Below, piece after piece: positions 1 through 5,742 of a stretch of DNA of 10,971 nucleotides. Position 1 is the stretch's first letter; every line of letters starts with the position of its first letter. The position numbers and the translations under genes were made by a program. The stretch is from an uncultured Lachnospiraceae bacterium (lineage in GTDB: Bacteria; Bacillota; Clostridia; Lachnospirales; Lachnospiraceae). The DNA lies in NCBI GenBank assembly GCA_947176785.1, contig CAMWSA010000095.1, forward strand, positions 1-10,971. Direction: 5' to 3'. The notes under the pieces are model-generated. The model had not been told where the DNA came from. It searched no databases and worked only from the letters and a program-made list of their open reading frames with translations.

Positions 1-1
1 C

Positions 2-652
2 GGGGACCTGCGGGTCGAGGAGGTGGCCTGCAAAAAATTTATCGGTAAGACCCAGAGCGGCGATGCGGAGGTATCCGGTATTGCCATGCAGTTGGATGAG
101 AATACGGAGATTGAAATCCAAACCGCCAGCGGAGACCTGGGGGTACGGGAGATATCGGCTGCAAGGGTTCGTCTGCACACTTCCAGCGGCGATGTTGCTG
201 CGGAGAGGCTGGAGGCCGGAAGGCTGAAGGTGCAGACTATCAGCGGGGAGCAGGGGCTGGAGGACGTTGTATGTGACAGGGTTGATCTGCGCGCCGGCAG
301 CGGCAACATTGACGCCGGGAATATCAGGGGCAGGGAACTGAATGCGGAGGCGGGCAGCGGGGAAGTGGGACTGCAGGCGGATATGGAAGCCTTTGATGTT
401 AAGACCGGCAGCGGCGACATTGACCTGGAGGCAGGCCCAAGGGCAAGGAAGATCCGTATGGCTGCCGGAAGCGGTGAGATCAGTCTGCATTTGGGGCAGC
501 TGGAGGGGGCATCCATCGTATCCCGCACCGGAAGCGGCGACATGAATATACGGGGGTACGAAGTCTCCGGCCGTACCTACAACACTTCTTACGGCAGCGG
601 TGCCTGTGGGGTAAGCCTTATCACAGGAAGCGGGGATATCACCGTTGAATAA
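2..652 (+). CDS. DUF4097 family beta-strand-repeat protein, C-terminal part (5' end outside window)
   Basis: The reading frame is open from the first bases of the window and ends at TAA 650-652, so the N-terminus is missing; the GTG at 23 is probably an internal valine. The visible ~216 residues are built from about a dozen repeats spaced roughly 20 residues apart, each with an S-G-D/E/N core followed by a hydrophobic beta strand (for example QSGDAEV, SSGDVAA, GSGDIDL, GSGEISL, GSGDITV). This is the pattern of the DUF4097 putative adhesin family, which folds as a right-handed beta-helix-like solenoid. The family often sits with PadR-type regulators and DUF1700 membrane proteins, but that context lies outside the window. 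No transmembrane segment is visible in this part. The protein ends two residues after the last repeat, which is usual for the family. The molecular function is unknown. Confidence 0.85.
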   Translation, partial: GDLRVEEVACKKFIGKTQSGDAEVSGIAMQLDENTEIEIQTASGDLGVREISAARVRLHTSSGDVAAERLEAGRLKVQTISGEQGLEDVVCDRVDLRAGSGNIDAGNIRGRELNAEAGSGEVGLQADMEAFDVKTGSGDIDLEAGPRARKIRMAAGSGEISLHLGQLEGASIVSRTGSGDMNIRGYEVSGRTYNTSYGSGACGVSLITGSGDITVE

Positions 653-682
653 GGAGGGAAAATCTTAGCCTTCGTTAGTATA
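653..682. repeat. Half copy of the 104-bp palindromic element family (one end only)
   Basis: Directly after the DUF4097 stop codon, GGGAAAATCT followed by AGTATAAC reproduces one end of the elements at 801-904 and 8755-8858. Over the 24 bases ending in AGTATAA(C/A) I count 6 mismatches to each. The other arm and the loop are not visible, because the upstream sequence is coding. It looks like a truncated copy, or a copy whose remaining part was lost when it abutted the gene. Because the element ends are inverted repeats of each other, orientation cannot be assigned. Confidence 0.5.
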
Positions 683-690
683 ACTGGCTC

Positions 691-719
691 TTTCCGAATC
701 GATAAAGATGTGTTATAAT
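691..719 (+). promoter_or_regulatory. Candidate extended -10 promoter 1 upstream of the exonuclease cluster
   Basis: TGTTATAAT at 711-719 matches the extended -10 consensus TGnTATAAT exactly. The hexamer TTTCCG at 691-696 lies 17 bp upstream and matches the -35 consensus at only 3 of 6 positions, so the site would rely on the extended -10. It points toward the exonuclease gene at 935. A near-identical site follows 59 bp downstream. Confidence 0.4.
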
Positions 720-769
720 GAGCAAAATGCTCTTCTGGACAGGATGTGCGCCGAAGCGCATGAAAATTC

Positions 770-778
770 TGGTATAAT
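770..778 (+). promoter_or_regulatory. Candidate extended -10 promoter 2 upstream of the exonuclease cluster
   Basis: TGGTATAAT at 770-778 also fits the extended -10 consensus exactly. No convincing -35 hexamer lies at the right distance. The downstream sequence repeats that of promoter 1 (TATAATGAGCAAAATGC against TATAATGAGTAAAGTAC), so the two sites look duplicated. Between them a short hairpin (TGTGCGC-CGAA-GCGCATG, 744-761) is visible. Transcription from here would place the palindromic element at 801-904 in the 5' leader of the exonuclease gene. Confidence 0.4.
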
Positions 779-800
779 GAGTAAAGTACATCAAAACCTA

Positions 801-904
801 TATACGCACAAACGGCTGGATTTTCTTCCCTGCACGGCACAGGTAGTCCGATTATGCAGCATGTGCCGTGCAGGGAGGGAAAAATCTCAGCGTTTGCCAG
901 TATA
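801..904 (-). repeat. 104-bp palindromic element, copy A
   Basis: An imperfect palindrome bounded by TATAC (801-805) and GTATA (900-904). The central stem is CCCTGCACGGCAC (828-840) against GTGCCGTGCAGGG (863-875), 13 perfect pairs around a 22-nt loop. The stem extends outward through GATTTTC against GAAAAATC and more loosely to the ends. On the minus strand the loop carries ATAATCGGAC (846-855), identical to the loop of copy C at 8804-8813, so A lies in reverse orientation relative to C. Both copies are exactly 104 bp between their TATAC/GTATA ends. The element ends 30 bp before the exonuclease start codon. It may be a miniature mobile element, a REP-like sequence or a structured leader RNA; the sequence alone does not decide. 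Confidence 0.8.
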
Positions 905-934
905 AATGTCTGCAGTCGATTTCGGGAGAAAACG

Positions 935-1930
935 GTGAATTATATTATTCTGGATCTGGAATGGAATCAAAGCAGCACCGGGCAGGAGCCGGAAGTGGCC
1001 ACACTGCCCTTTGAGATCATTGAGATCGGTGCCATAAAATTAAATCATGAGCGGATCATGGTCAGTGAATTCAGTCAGCTGATCCGGCCCACTGTGTATC
1101 ACCGGATGCACAGGATTACCAGCAAGCTGATCCATATGCGTATGGAGGAGTTGGAGCGGGGGAAGCCCTTTACCCAGGTGGTAGAGGACTTTCTGCGCTG
1201 GTGCGGGGAGGATTATATCTTCTGCACCTGGGGGCCTCTGGACCTGACGGAGTTGCAGCGCAATCTGCGTTACTACGGCATGGAGCCCTTATCCAGGGGG
1301 CCCATAGCCTTTTTGGACGTGCAGAAGCTGTTCAGCATCGCCTATGAGGACCGCAAGAGCAGGCGGGCGCTGGAATGGGCGGTGGATTATCTGGAGATCG
1401 AGAAGGACATCCCCTTTCACAGGGCTTTTAGTGATGCCTATTACACGGCAAAGGTGCTGGCGGCGATCCGGGACCTGGAGGTGCTGAAAAACGTATCTTA
1501 TGATGTTTTTAATCCTCCATCCTGTCGGGAGGAGGAGGTTAAGGTACAGTTTGACACTTACTTTAAGTATATCTCACGCATTTTCCCGGACAAGACGGCG
1601 GCGCTTGCAGACCGGGAGGTAAGCTCCAGCAAATGTTATCTGTGCCGGCGGAACCTGCGCAAAAAAGTGAAATGGTTTACCCCCAACGGGCGTCACTATT
1701 ATTGTGTGGCATTCTGTGAGAAGCACGGTTATCTGAAATGTAAGGCCCGGATTCATAAGACGGAGGACGGGCAGGTATATGTGGTAAAGACCAGCCGCTT
1801 TATCTCTCCGGAGGATGTGGAAAAGCTCACCGAGCGCCGTGACCATGCCCGCAAGCTGCACAACCACTCCCGAAAGCCATCTGAAAAGGCATCGGACAAG
1901 GCTGCCCGCCTGAAAGGACATATTTCATGA
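935..1930 (+). CDS. DEDDh-type 3'-5' exonuclease (RNase T / DNA polymerase III epsilon-like) with Cys-rich C-terminal domain
   Basis: This 331-residue protein carries an exonuclease fold at its N-terminus. D7 and E9 in ILDLEWN form motif ExoI, D103 in WGPLDL fits ExoII, and H162 and D167 in FHRAFSDAYYTA form the DEDDh ExoIII motif; together they bind two metal ions for 3'-5' hydrolysis. The substrate (DNA or RNA) cannot be told. After about residue 230 there is a small cysteine cluster (C234-x2-C237 and C257-x3-C261-x2-H264-x4-C269) that resembles a zinc-binding module, followed by a basic, probably disordered tail. I chose the GTG at 935 because GGGAG (924-928) lies 6 bases upstream and homology starts there; the in-frame ATG at 854 falls inside the palindromic element. 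The stop codon overlaps the ATG of the next gene (ATGA), suggesting translational coupling. The exonuclease call is firm, the zinc module is inferred. Confidence 0.85.
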   Translation: MNYIILDLEWNQSSTGQEPEVATLPFEIIEIGAIKLNHERIMVSEFSQLIRPTVYHRMHRITSKLIHMRMEELERGKPFTQVVEDFLRWCGEDYIFCTWGPLDLTELQRNLRYYGMEPLSRGPIAFLDVQKLFSIAYEDRKSRRALEWAVDYLEIEKDIPFHRAFSDAYYTAKVLAAIRDLEVLKNVSYDVFNPPSCREEEVKVQFDTYFKYISRIFPDKTAALADREVSSSKCYLCRRNLRKKVKWFTPNGRHYYCVAFCEKHGYLKCKARIHKTEDGQVYVVKTSRFISPEDVEKLTERRDHARKLHNHSRKPSEKASDKAARLKGHIS

Positions 1931-4053
1931 AGAGATTGTTAGCGGCATTGGTTCCGGGGGACAGGGGACGTCGCGTCTGCGCCTGGCTGGCCGGTTTGGC
2001 TTTGCTGTGCTGCGGGGCATCAGCCTCTGCGGAGACCGTAGAGGAACGCATTCAGGCCCAGCAGGGTATGACTGTGGAGAGCAATCAAATTCCGGGCTGG
2101 CCCACAGGCCCTGTGGTCACGGCAGGATCGGCCATTTTGATGGAGGCGGAGACCGGTACCATTCTCTACGCCAAAAATATACACGCCCGGCAATACCCTG
2201 CCAGTACCACCAAGATTCTCACCACCCTGATTGCGTCGGAGCAGTGTTCTCTGGACGAGTGGGTCACTTTTTCCAGGGATGCCATCTATGACACTCCCTC
2301 AGACAGCAACCATATAGCAATGGATGTGGGACAGCAGCTTACCATGGAGGACTGCCTGAATGCCATTCTGATCCGTTCTGCCAACGAGGTATCATTTGCG
2401 GTGGCGGAGCATATCACTGGTACCGGCTGGCAGGATTTTGCGGAGATTATGAACAATAGGGCGGCGGAACTGGGATGTGTGGATTCTCATTTTGTCAATC
2501 CCAACGGTTTGCCGGATGAAAACCATTATACCTCAGCCTACGATCTCGCCATGATCGGCAGGGCTTTTTTTGCCAACGAACTGTTGTGCAGGATTTCCCT
2601 GACGCCCCGGCTCCACATCCTGCCCAATGACCATATGCCCTATGAAAAGCTGGAGAATTCCAAGATAGAATTACTGCCAGGCAGGTTCTATGGCTATGAT
2701 GACCTGGTAGGGGTTAAGACCGGCTATACCAATGCGGCGCGTTACAGCGTGGTATCCTGTGCGGAGAGGGACGGCCTGAAGCTGATCTGCGTGGTACTCA
2801 GGGACGAGTCCCCGGCGCACTATGAGGATACCATAGCGCTGTTTAATTATGGCTTTGGAAATTTTGCCAAAGTCAATGTCTCTCAGGTGGAGACGAAATA
2901 TGATATTGGAAACACGGGCTTTTTCTATGGGGAGCATGATATATTCGGCAGTTCCAGGCCGCTGCTGTCTTTAAACCGGGAGGCTTGTATTGTACTGCCC
3001 CGGACGGTGGATTTTGCGGATGTGACATCCACGATCAGTTATGATACGGAACATGAAGGGCAGGCGGCGGTCATTCATTACAGTTACCAGGGAGTGGAAC
3101 TGGGCAGCGCGTCCGTGGATCTGGCAGCCTCCCAGGACCAGGGGTACAGCTTTTCGGGCGGCCTCTCCGGAGAGGAGGAGACTGCCGACGGGGATAAAGC
3201 GCCGGTCTTCGTGTTCATAGATGTCATAAAGGTGTTGATGTGGGCAGGTATTCTGGCCGCAACAGTGCTTGTCATATGGGGGATAAGACGGTTTCTGAAG
3301 GAATATCATTTTCCTGCCCGGCGCACCAATACCCGTCGGAACTGGATGAAGGACCGCAGAAAACATCATCCCACGGAGTATGAGGAGGAGCAGGAGCAGA
3401 GTGCGGCGCAGCAGCGCCGTCGGCAGGTCAGGGAGGCACGCCGTCGTCAGCAGCGCCGGGAGGAGGCTGAAGACCGTGAGCCGAATACCGCATGGCTGCA
3501 CCGCCGGCAGGTGAGAAAGGCCCGCCGTCGCCAGCAGCTGCGGGAAGACGATGAGAGGCAGGAGTTAAGTTACCGTCAGCTGCACCGCCAGGACGTGAAG
3601 GAGGCCCGCCGCCGTCAGCAACGCCGGGAGGAAGACGAAAGGCAGGGGACAAGCTATATTAAGCTGCACCGCCAGGAAGTGAAGGAGGCCCGCCGCCGTC
3701 AGCTTCGCCGGGATAGTGAAGAGAGGCCCGGGCCAAGCTACCGTCAGCTGCTGGGGCAGGAGGTAAAGGAGGCCCGCCGCCGTCAGCAGCGCCGGGAGAG
3801 CGAAGAGAGGCCCGGGCCGGGCTACCGTCAGCTGCTGGGGCAGGAGGTGAAGGAGGCCCGCCGCCGTCAGCAGCGCCGGGAGCATGAGGAGAAAACGGGA
3901 CCGGGTTTCCTGAAGCTGCACCGCCGGGAGGTAAGGGAGGCCCGCCGCCGTCAGCTTCGCCGGAGGCAAAGGGGAAATCCGCAGCCGGGCTATCGTCAGC
4001 TGCATGAATTGCCGGAAGAGGAAGTGTACTATGAAAGGCCGGAGGACAAATAG
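1927..4053 (+). CDS. D-alanyl-D-alanine carboxypeptidase (peptidase S11, DacF/PBP5-like) with a long Arg-rich repeat tail
   Basis: A 708-residue low-molecular-weight penicillin-binding protein that would trim the terminal D-Ala from peptidoglycan stem peptides outside the membrane. The N-terminus is a signal peptide (basic start, hydrophobic stretch from about residue 17, likely cleavage after ASASA near 35). The S11 active-site motifs are all present: S93-T-T-K96, S151-A-N153 and K264-T-G266. A beta-rich domain follows to about 415. A hydrophobic helix at about 433-453, followed at once by RRFLKEY and further basic residues, should span the membrane with its C-terminus inside. The last ~255 residues are unusual: a basic linker, then seven 28-residue repeats (498-693) and an acidic end (LPEEEVYYERPEDK). 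Family members are usually near 380-450 residues and end shortly after the anchor. Start ATG overlaps the exonuclease stop; no strong separate RBS is seen. trmB follows after 2 bases. Enzyme identity is firm; the tail's location and role are inferred. Confidence 0.9.
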   Translation: MKRLLAALVPGDRGRRVCAWLAGLALLCCGASASAETVEERIQAQQGMTVESNQIPGWPTGPVVTAGSAILMEAETGTILYAKNIHARQYPASTTKILTTLIASEQCSLDEWVTFSRDAIYDTPSDSNHIAMDVGQQLTMEDCLNAILIRSANEVSFAVAEHITGTGWQDFAEIMNNRAAELGCVDSHFVNPNGLPDENHYTSAYDLAMIGRAFFANELLCRISLTPRLHILPNDHMPYEKLENSKIELLPGRFYGYDDLVGVKTGYTNAARYSVVSCAERDGLKLICVVLRDESPAHYEDTIALFNYGFGNFAKVNVSQVETKYDIGNTGFFYGEHDIFGSSRPLLSLNREACIVLPRTVDFADVTSTISYDTEHEGQAAVIHYSYQGVELGSASVDLAASQDQGYSFSGGLSGEEETADGDKAPVFVFIDVIKVLMWAGILAATVLVIWGIRRFLKEYHFPARRTNTRRNWMKDRRKHHPTEYEEEQEQSAAQQRRRQVREARRRQQRREEAEDREPNTAWLHRRQVRKARRRQQLREDDERQELSYRQLHRQDVKEARRRQQRREEDERQGTSYIKLHRQEVKEARRRQLRRDSEERPGPSYRQLLGQEVKEARRRQQRRESEERPGPGYRQLLGQEVKEARRRQQRREHEEKTGPGFLKLHRREVREARRRQLRRRQRGNPQPGYRQLHELPEEEVYYERPEDK
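3418..4005 (+). repeat. Seven in-frame 84-bp tandem repeats in the carboxypeptidase tail
   Basis: Repeat starts fall at 3418, 3502, 3586, 3670, 3754, 3838 and 3922, each exactly 84 bp, encoding a 28-residue unit with no gaps. The unit opens RQEVKEARRRQQRRE, continues with a charged segment (for example SEERPGP), and closes with YRQL(H/L). The ARRRQ core is kept in all seven copies. Copies four to six are almost identical in DNA, pointing to recent duplication, while the first, second and last have diverged. The period is a multiple of three, so copy number can change without a frameshift. Confidence 0.95.
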
Positions 4054-4055
4054 AT

Positions 4056-4700
4056 ATGCGACTTCGAAACATTACAGGTTCCCGCGAGGCAATCGCGGCC
4101 AGCGCCTACGTGGTGCATGAGGAACGGGAGTGCCGGGGGAAATGGGCAGAGATATTTGGAAATACGCAGCCGCTCCATATCGAGATCGGCATGGGAAAAG
4201 GGAAATTTATCCACACCATGGCCCGCCTGCATCCGGAGATCAATTATATAGGCATTGAAAAATATTCCAGTGTGCTTCTGCGGGCCATCCAGAAGATGGA
4301 AGAGGAGGAAAAGCCCAACCTGAAATTTATCCGTATGGATGCGGAGGAGATCACGCAGGTGTTTGCCCCCGGCGAGGTGGGCCGCATTTATCTGAATTTC
4401 TCCGATCCCTGGCCCAAGGACAGACATGCCGGGCGCAGGCTTCCGTCCAGGCAGTTTCTGGGCAGGTATGATAAAATCCTGGAGGCCGGGGGGCAGCTGG
4501 AGTTTAAGACGGACAACCGGGAACTGTTTGACTTTGCGGTGGAGGAGCTTGCCCCTGCGGGCTGGAAGGCCCGTGTGATCACCTATGACCTGCATAAGGA
4601 TGCGGCGTTGATGGAGGGCAATATAATGACAGAGTACGAGGAAAAATTCTCCGCCCTGGGAAACCCCATCTATAAATATATTATTTGCCGGGAAAAATAA
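4056..4700 (+). CDS. trmB: tRNA (guanine-N7-)-methyltransferase TrmB
   Basis: The 214-residue product has the length and motifs of TrmB, the cytoplasmic SAM-dependent enzyme that makes m7G46 in the variable loop of tRNAs. The SAM-binding motif IEIGMGKGKFI covers about residues 42-52. The family signature SDPWPKDRH begins at residue 116, with D117 and the P-W-P-K segment expected to contribute to catalysis and guanine binding. RRLPSRQFL follows, as in other TrmB proteins. The start is ATG 4056 with GGAGG at 4041-4045 inside the end of the carboxypeptidase gene, and only 2 bases separate the two genes, so they are probably co-transcribed. No clear terminator follows the stop. Nothing is missing. 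Confidence 0.95.
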   Translation: MRLRNITGSREAIAASAYVVHEERECRGKWAEIFGNTQPLHIEIGMGKGKFIHTMARLHPEINYIGIEKYSSVLLRAIQKMEEEEKPNLKFIRMDAEEITQVFAPGEVGRIYLNFSDPWPKDRHAGRRLPSRQFLGRYDKILEAGGQLEFKTDNRELFDFAVEELAPAGWKARVITYDLHKDAALMEGNIMTEYEEKFSALGNPIYKYIICREK

Positions 4701-4750
4701 GGTAAGGGGCATCCCGGGTATATGCATTTTGTGTTTGCGAGGTTAAGAAT

Positions 4751-5040
4751 ATGGTTGATGATATTATAAGGAGCTTTCCGGGTGTCGGCTGTGCCTGCGT
4801 TGGACAGAACGGAGATACAAGGTATGGATTTTATACCATTATTTCCAAAGGGTGGGGGGGGAGAATGGATAATGCATGTTGAAAATCAATTGCAGGGATT
4901 ATTCCACAGCCGTCATTATGACAAATAAAAATCCGGAAGTGCCCCAGGAAGAGTCAAGTGTTGAGCAGCTGCTTGATACATATTTATATCATTTGCCGGA
5001 TAAGCTGTCATATGGCGAATGCGCCCGTTCGCGGGTATAG
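4751..5040 (+). pseudogene. Remnant of a beta-lactamase-fold serine hydrolase gene (internal deletion, frameshift, nonsense codon)
   Basis: From ATG 4751 (GAGG 8 bases upstream) one frame encodes MVDDIIRSFPGVGCACVGQ and then NGDTRYGFYT, resembling the N-terminus of small serine hydrolases of the beta-lactamase/transpeptidase superfamily. It runs straight into SKGWG, which belongs near the C-terminus of such proteins. After a run of eight G (4854-4861) the continuation lies in another frame: GENG, a TAA (4870-4872), CMLKINCRDYSTAVIMTNKN and then PEVPQEESSVEQLL, ending at TAG 5038-5040. From memory, relatives read GWGENGQCML here, so the TAA would be a CAA-to-TAA change and the G run a length-change frameshift. 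The catalytic SxxK and YxN regions, probably well over 200 residues, are absent at a junction near 4835-4847. The family is inferred from recollection, not alignment. The two short frames (4751-4882 and 4876-5040) are unlikely to be genuine genes. Confidence 0.6.
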
Positions 5041-5053
5041 ATATAAATATGTG

Positions 5054-5096
5054 TTGCATAATCCGACAGCATGTGATGGGCAGGAAGAGGAATCTA
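5054..5096 (+). repeat. Degenerate partial copy of the palindromic element (copy E)
   Basis: TTGCATAATCCGACAGCATG (5054-5073) closely follows the loop and right-arm start of copy C (TTGTATAATCGGACAACATG, 8800-8819), and CAGGAAGAGGAATCTA continues the similarity to its GGGGGAAGGAAAATCTA. The left arm and the terminal TATAC are not recognisable and the stem would not pair. It reads as a decayed or truncated element just downstream of the hydrolase remnant. Confidence 0.45.
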
Positions 5097-5115
5097 TTGT
5101 AGACGACATAACAGA

Positions 5116-5176
5116 TTTCAGCTTTCGGTTCTTGCAAAAGCCATTTATGAAAGCGTTTGCAAGGCCGAAAGCGAAA
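5116..5176. repeat. 60-bp imperfect inverted repeat (hairpin) upstream of trxA
   Basis: The left arm (5116-5138; GCTTTCGG then CTTGCAAA) pairs with the right arm (5156-5176; TTTGCAAG then CCGAAAGC), broken only by a small bulge and mismatch in each half, around a 17-nt loop. No T tract follows on either strand, so it is not a standard intrinsic terminator. Its sequence does not match the 104-bp element family. It lies 69 bp before the trxA start, just upstream of the weak promoter candidate. Confidence 0.7.
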
Positions 5177-5188
5177 TTCCAAAGGTCA

Positions 5189-5217
5189 TTAACCCAAACT
5201 GCCCGTAAGCATAATAA
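5189..5217 (+). promoter_or_regulatory. trxA: Weak candidate promoter for trxA
   Basis: TTAACC (5189-5194) lies 17 bp before TAATAA (5212-5217); CATAAT at 5210-5215 is an alternative -10. The matches are partial (4 of 6 for the -35 hexamer). A transcript starting near 5224 would have a short leader carrying the GAGGAGG ribosome site. Confidence 0.25.
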
Positions 5218-5245
5218 ACTATATGTATTAGAGGAGGACAACAAT

Positions 5246-5557
5246 ATGAAGCTCACAGCAGAAAATTTTGAGACAGAGGTATTGCAGGCACAGGGAACGG
5301 TACTGGTGGATTTCTATGCGGACTGGTGCGGCCCCTGCAAGATGATGGCCCCGCTGGTGGAGCGTATGGCCGAGAAATATGATGGCCGGATCAAGATCGG
5401 CAAGCTGAATGTGGAGGAGGCCATGGAGATCTCAGACAGGTACCATGTGAGGAATATTCCCACTTTTATTTTCTTCCAAAACGGGGAACCGGCAGCCACC
5501 TATGTGGGGGGCATGTCCGCAGCGGATCTGGAGGAAAAGATCAAGGCGTATATCTGA
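5246..5557 (+). CDS. trxA: Thioredoxin
   Basis: The 103-residue product is a complete single-domain thioredoxin, the cytosolic disulfide reductant normally recharged by thioredoxin reductase. The active site is W27-C28-G-P-C31-K within DFYADWCGPCKMMAP, and the cis-proline P72 appears in NIPTF, so both catalytic hallmarks are intact. FVGG-like YVGGM and the final amphipathic helix (ADLEEKIKAYI) complete the fold. The start is ATG 5246 with a strong GAGGAGG (5231-5237) 8 bases upstream; the frame stays open upstream to 4958 but that extension has no thioredoxin homology and runs through the hairpin. Thioredoxin reductase is not in the window. The gene stands alone between two palindromic regions, so it is probably its own transcription unit. 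Confidence 0.95.
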   Translation: MKLTAENFETEVLQAQGTVLVDFYADWCGPCKMMAPLVERMAEKYDGRIKIGKLNVEEAMEISDRYHVRNIPTFIFFQNGEPAATYVGGMSAADLEEKIKAYI

Positions 5558-5570
5558 AGCGGTATTGCGT

Positions 5571-5709
5571 TTCGAAAGTCCTGTGTAAATCAGGAGGTCT
5601 GTTCTTGCGGCAGTGTGGGTTCCCAAAATGCGGCTTGGCCCGATGCGGCCTTGTTTTTGGAAATGCCATCGCGAAATTGCTTCCCGGAAATTTACACAGG
5701 TACTTCGAA
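5571..5709. repeat. 139-bp intergenic element with inverted ends between trxA and yitT-like gene
   Basis: TTCGAA (5571-5576) and CCTGTGTAAAT (5580-5590) recur inverted as ATTTACACAGG (5690-5700) and TTCGAA (5704-5709). The 11-bp inner arm is perfect, and only the short spacer between the two arms differs. Inside are a second nested pair, CCCAAAA against TTTTTGG (5622-5660), and GGCC-CGATGC-GGCC (5637-5650), followed by TTGTTTTT. The whole could fold into one long branched hairpin. The GGCC hairpin plus T-rich run might act as a terminator for trxA. It is different in sequence from the 104-bp family. Confidence 0.65.
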
Positions 5710-5742
5710 GCATCCAAATTTGTTATGTTCAAGGGGATGGAA

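Noticed and set aside
801..904. Reading copy A and its relatives as intrinsic terminators
   Set aside because: The long stems have no T tract at the expected place, the copies lie near 5' ends of genes rather than 3' ends, and the conserved loop and termini go beyond what a terminator needs.
854..934. N-terminal extension of the exonuclease from ATG 854
   Set aside because: It would translate the right arm of palindromic copy A. The GTG at 935 has a GGGAG site and starts right at the conserved NYIILDLEW.
3428..4072. Several minus-strand open frames with PGAADGGGPP-type repeats
   Set aside because: They mirror the 84-bp tandem repeats of the carboxypeptidase tail. Their repetition comes from the sense repeats, and they lack a ribosome site or domain.
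4958..5245. N-terminal extension of thioredoxin
   Set aside because: The frame is open but covers the hydrolase remnant, copy E and the hairpin, has no thioredoxin similarity, and a strong GAGGAGG precedes ATG 5246.
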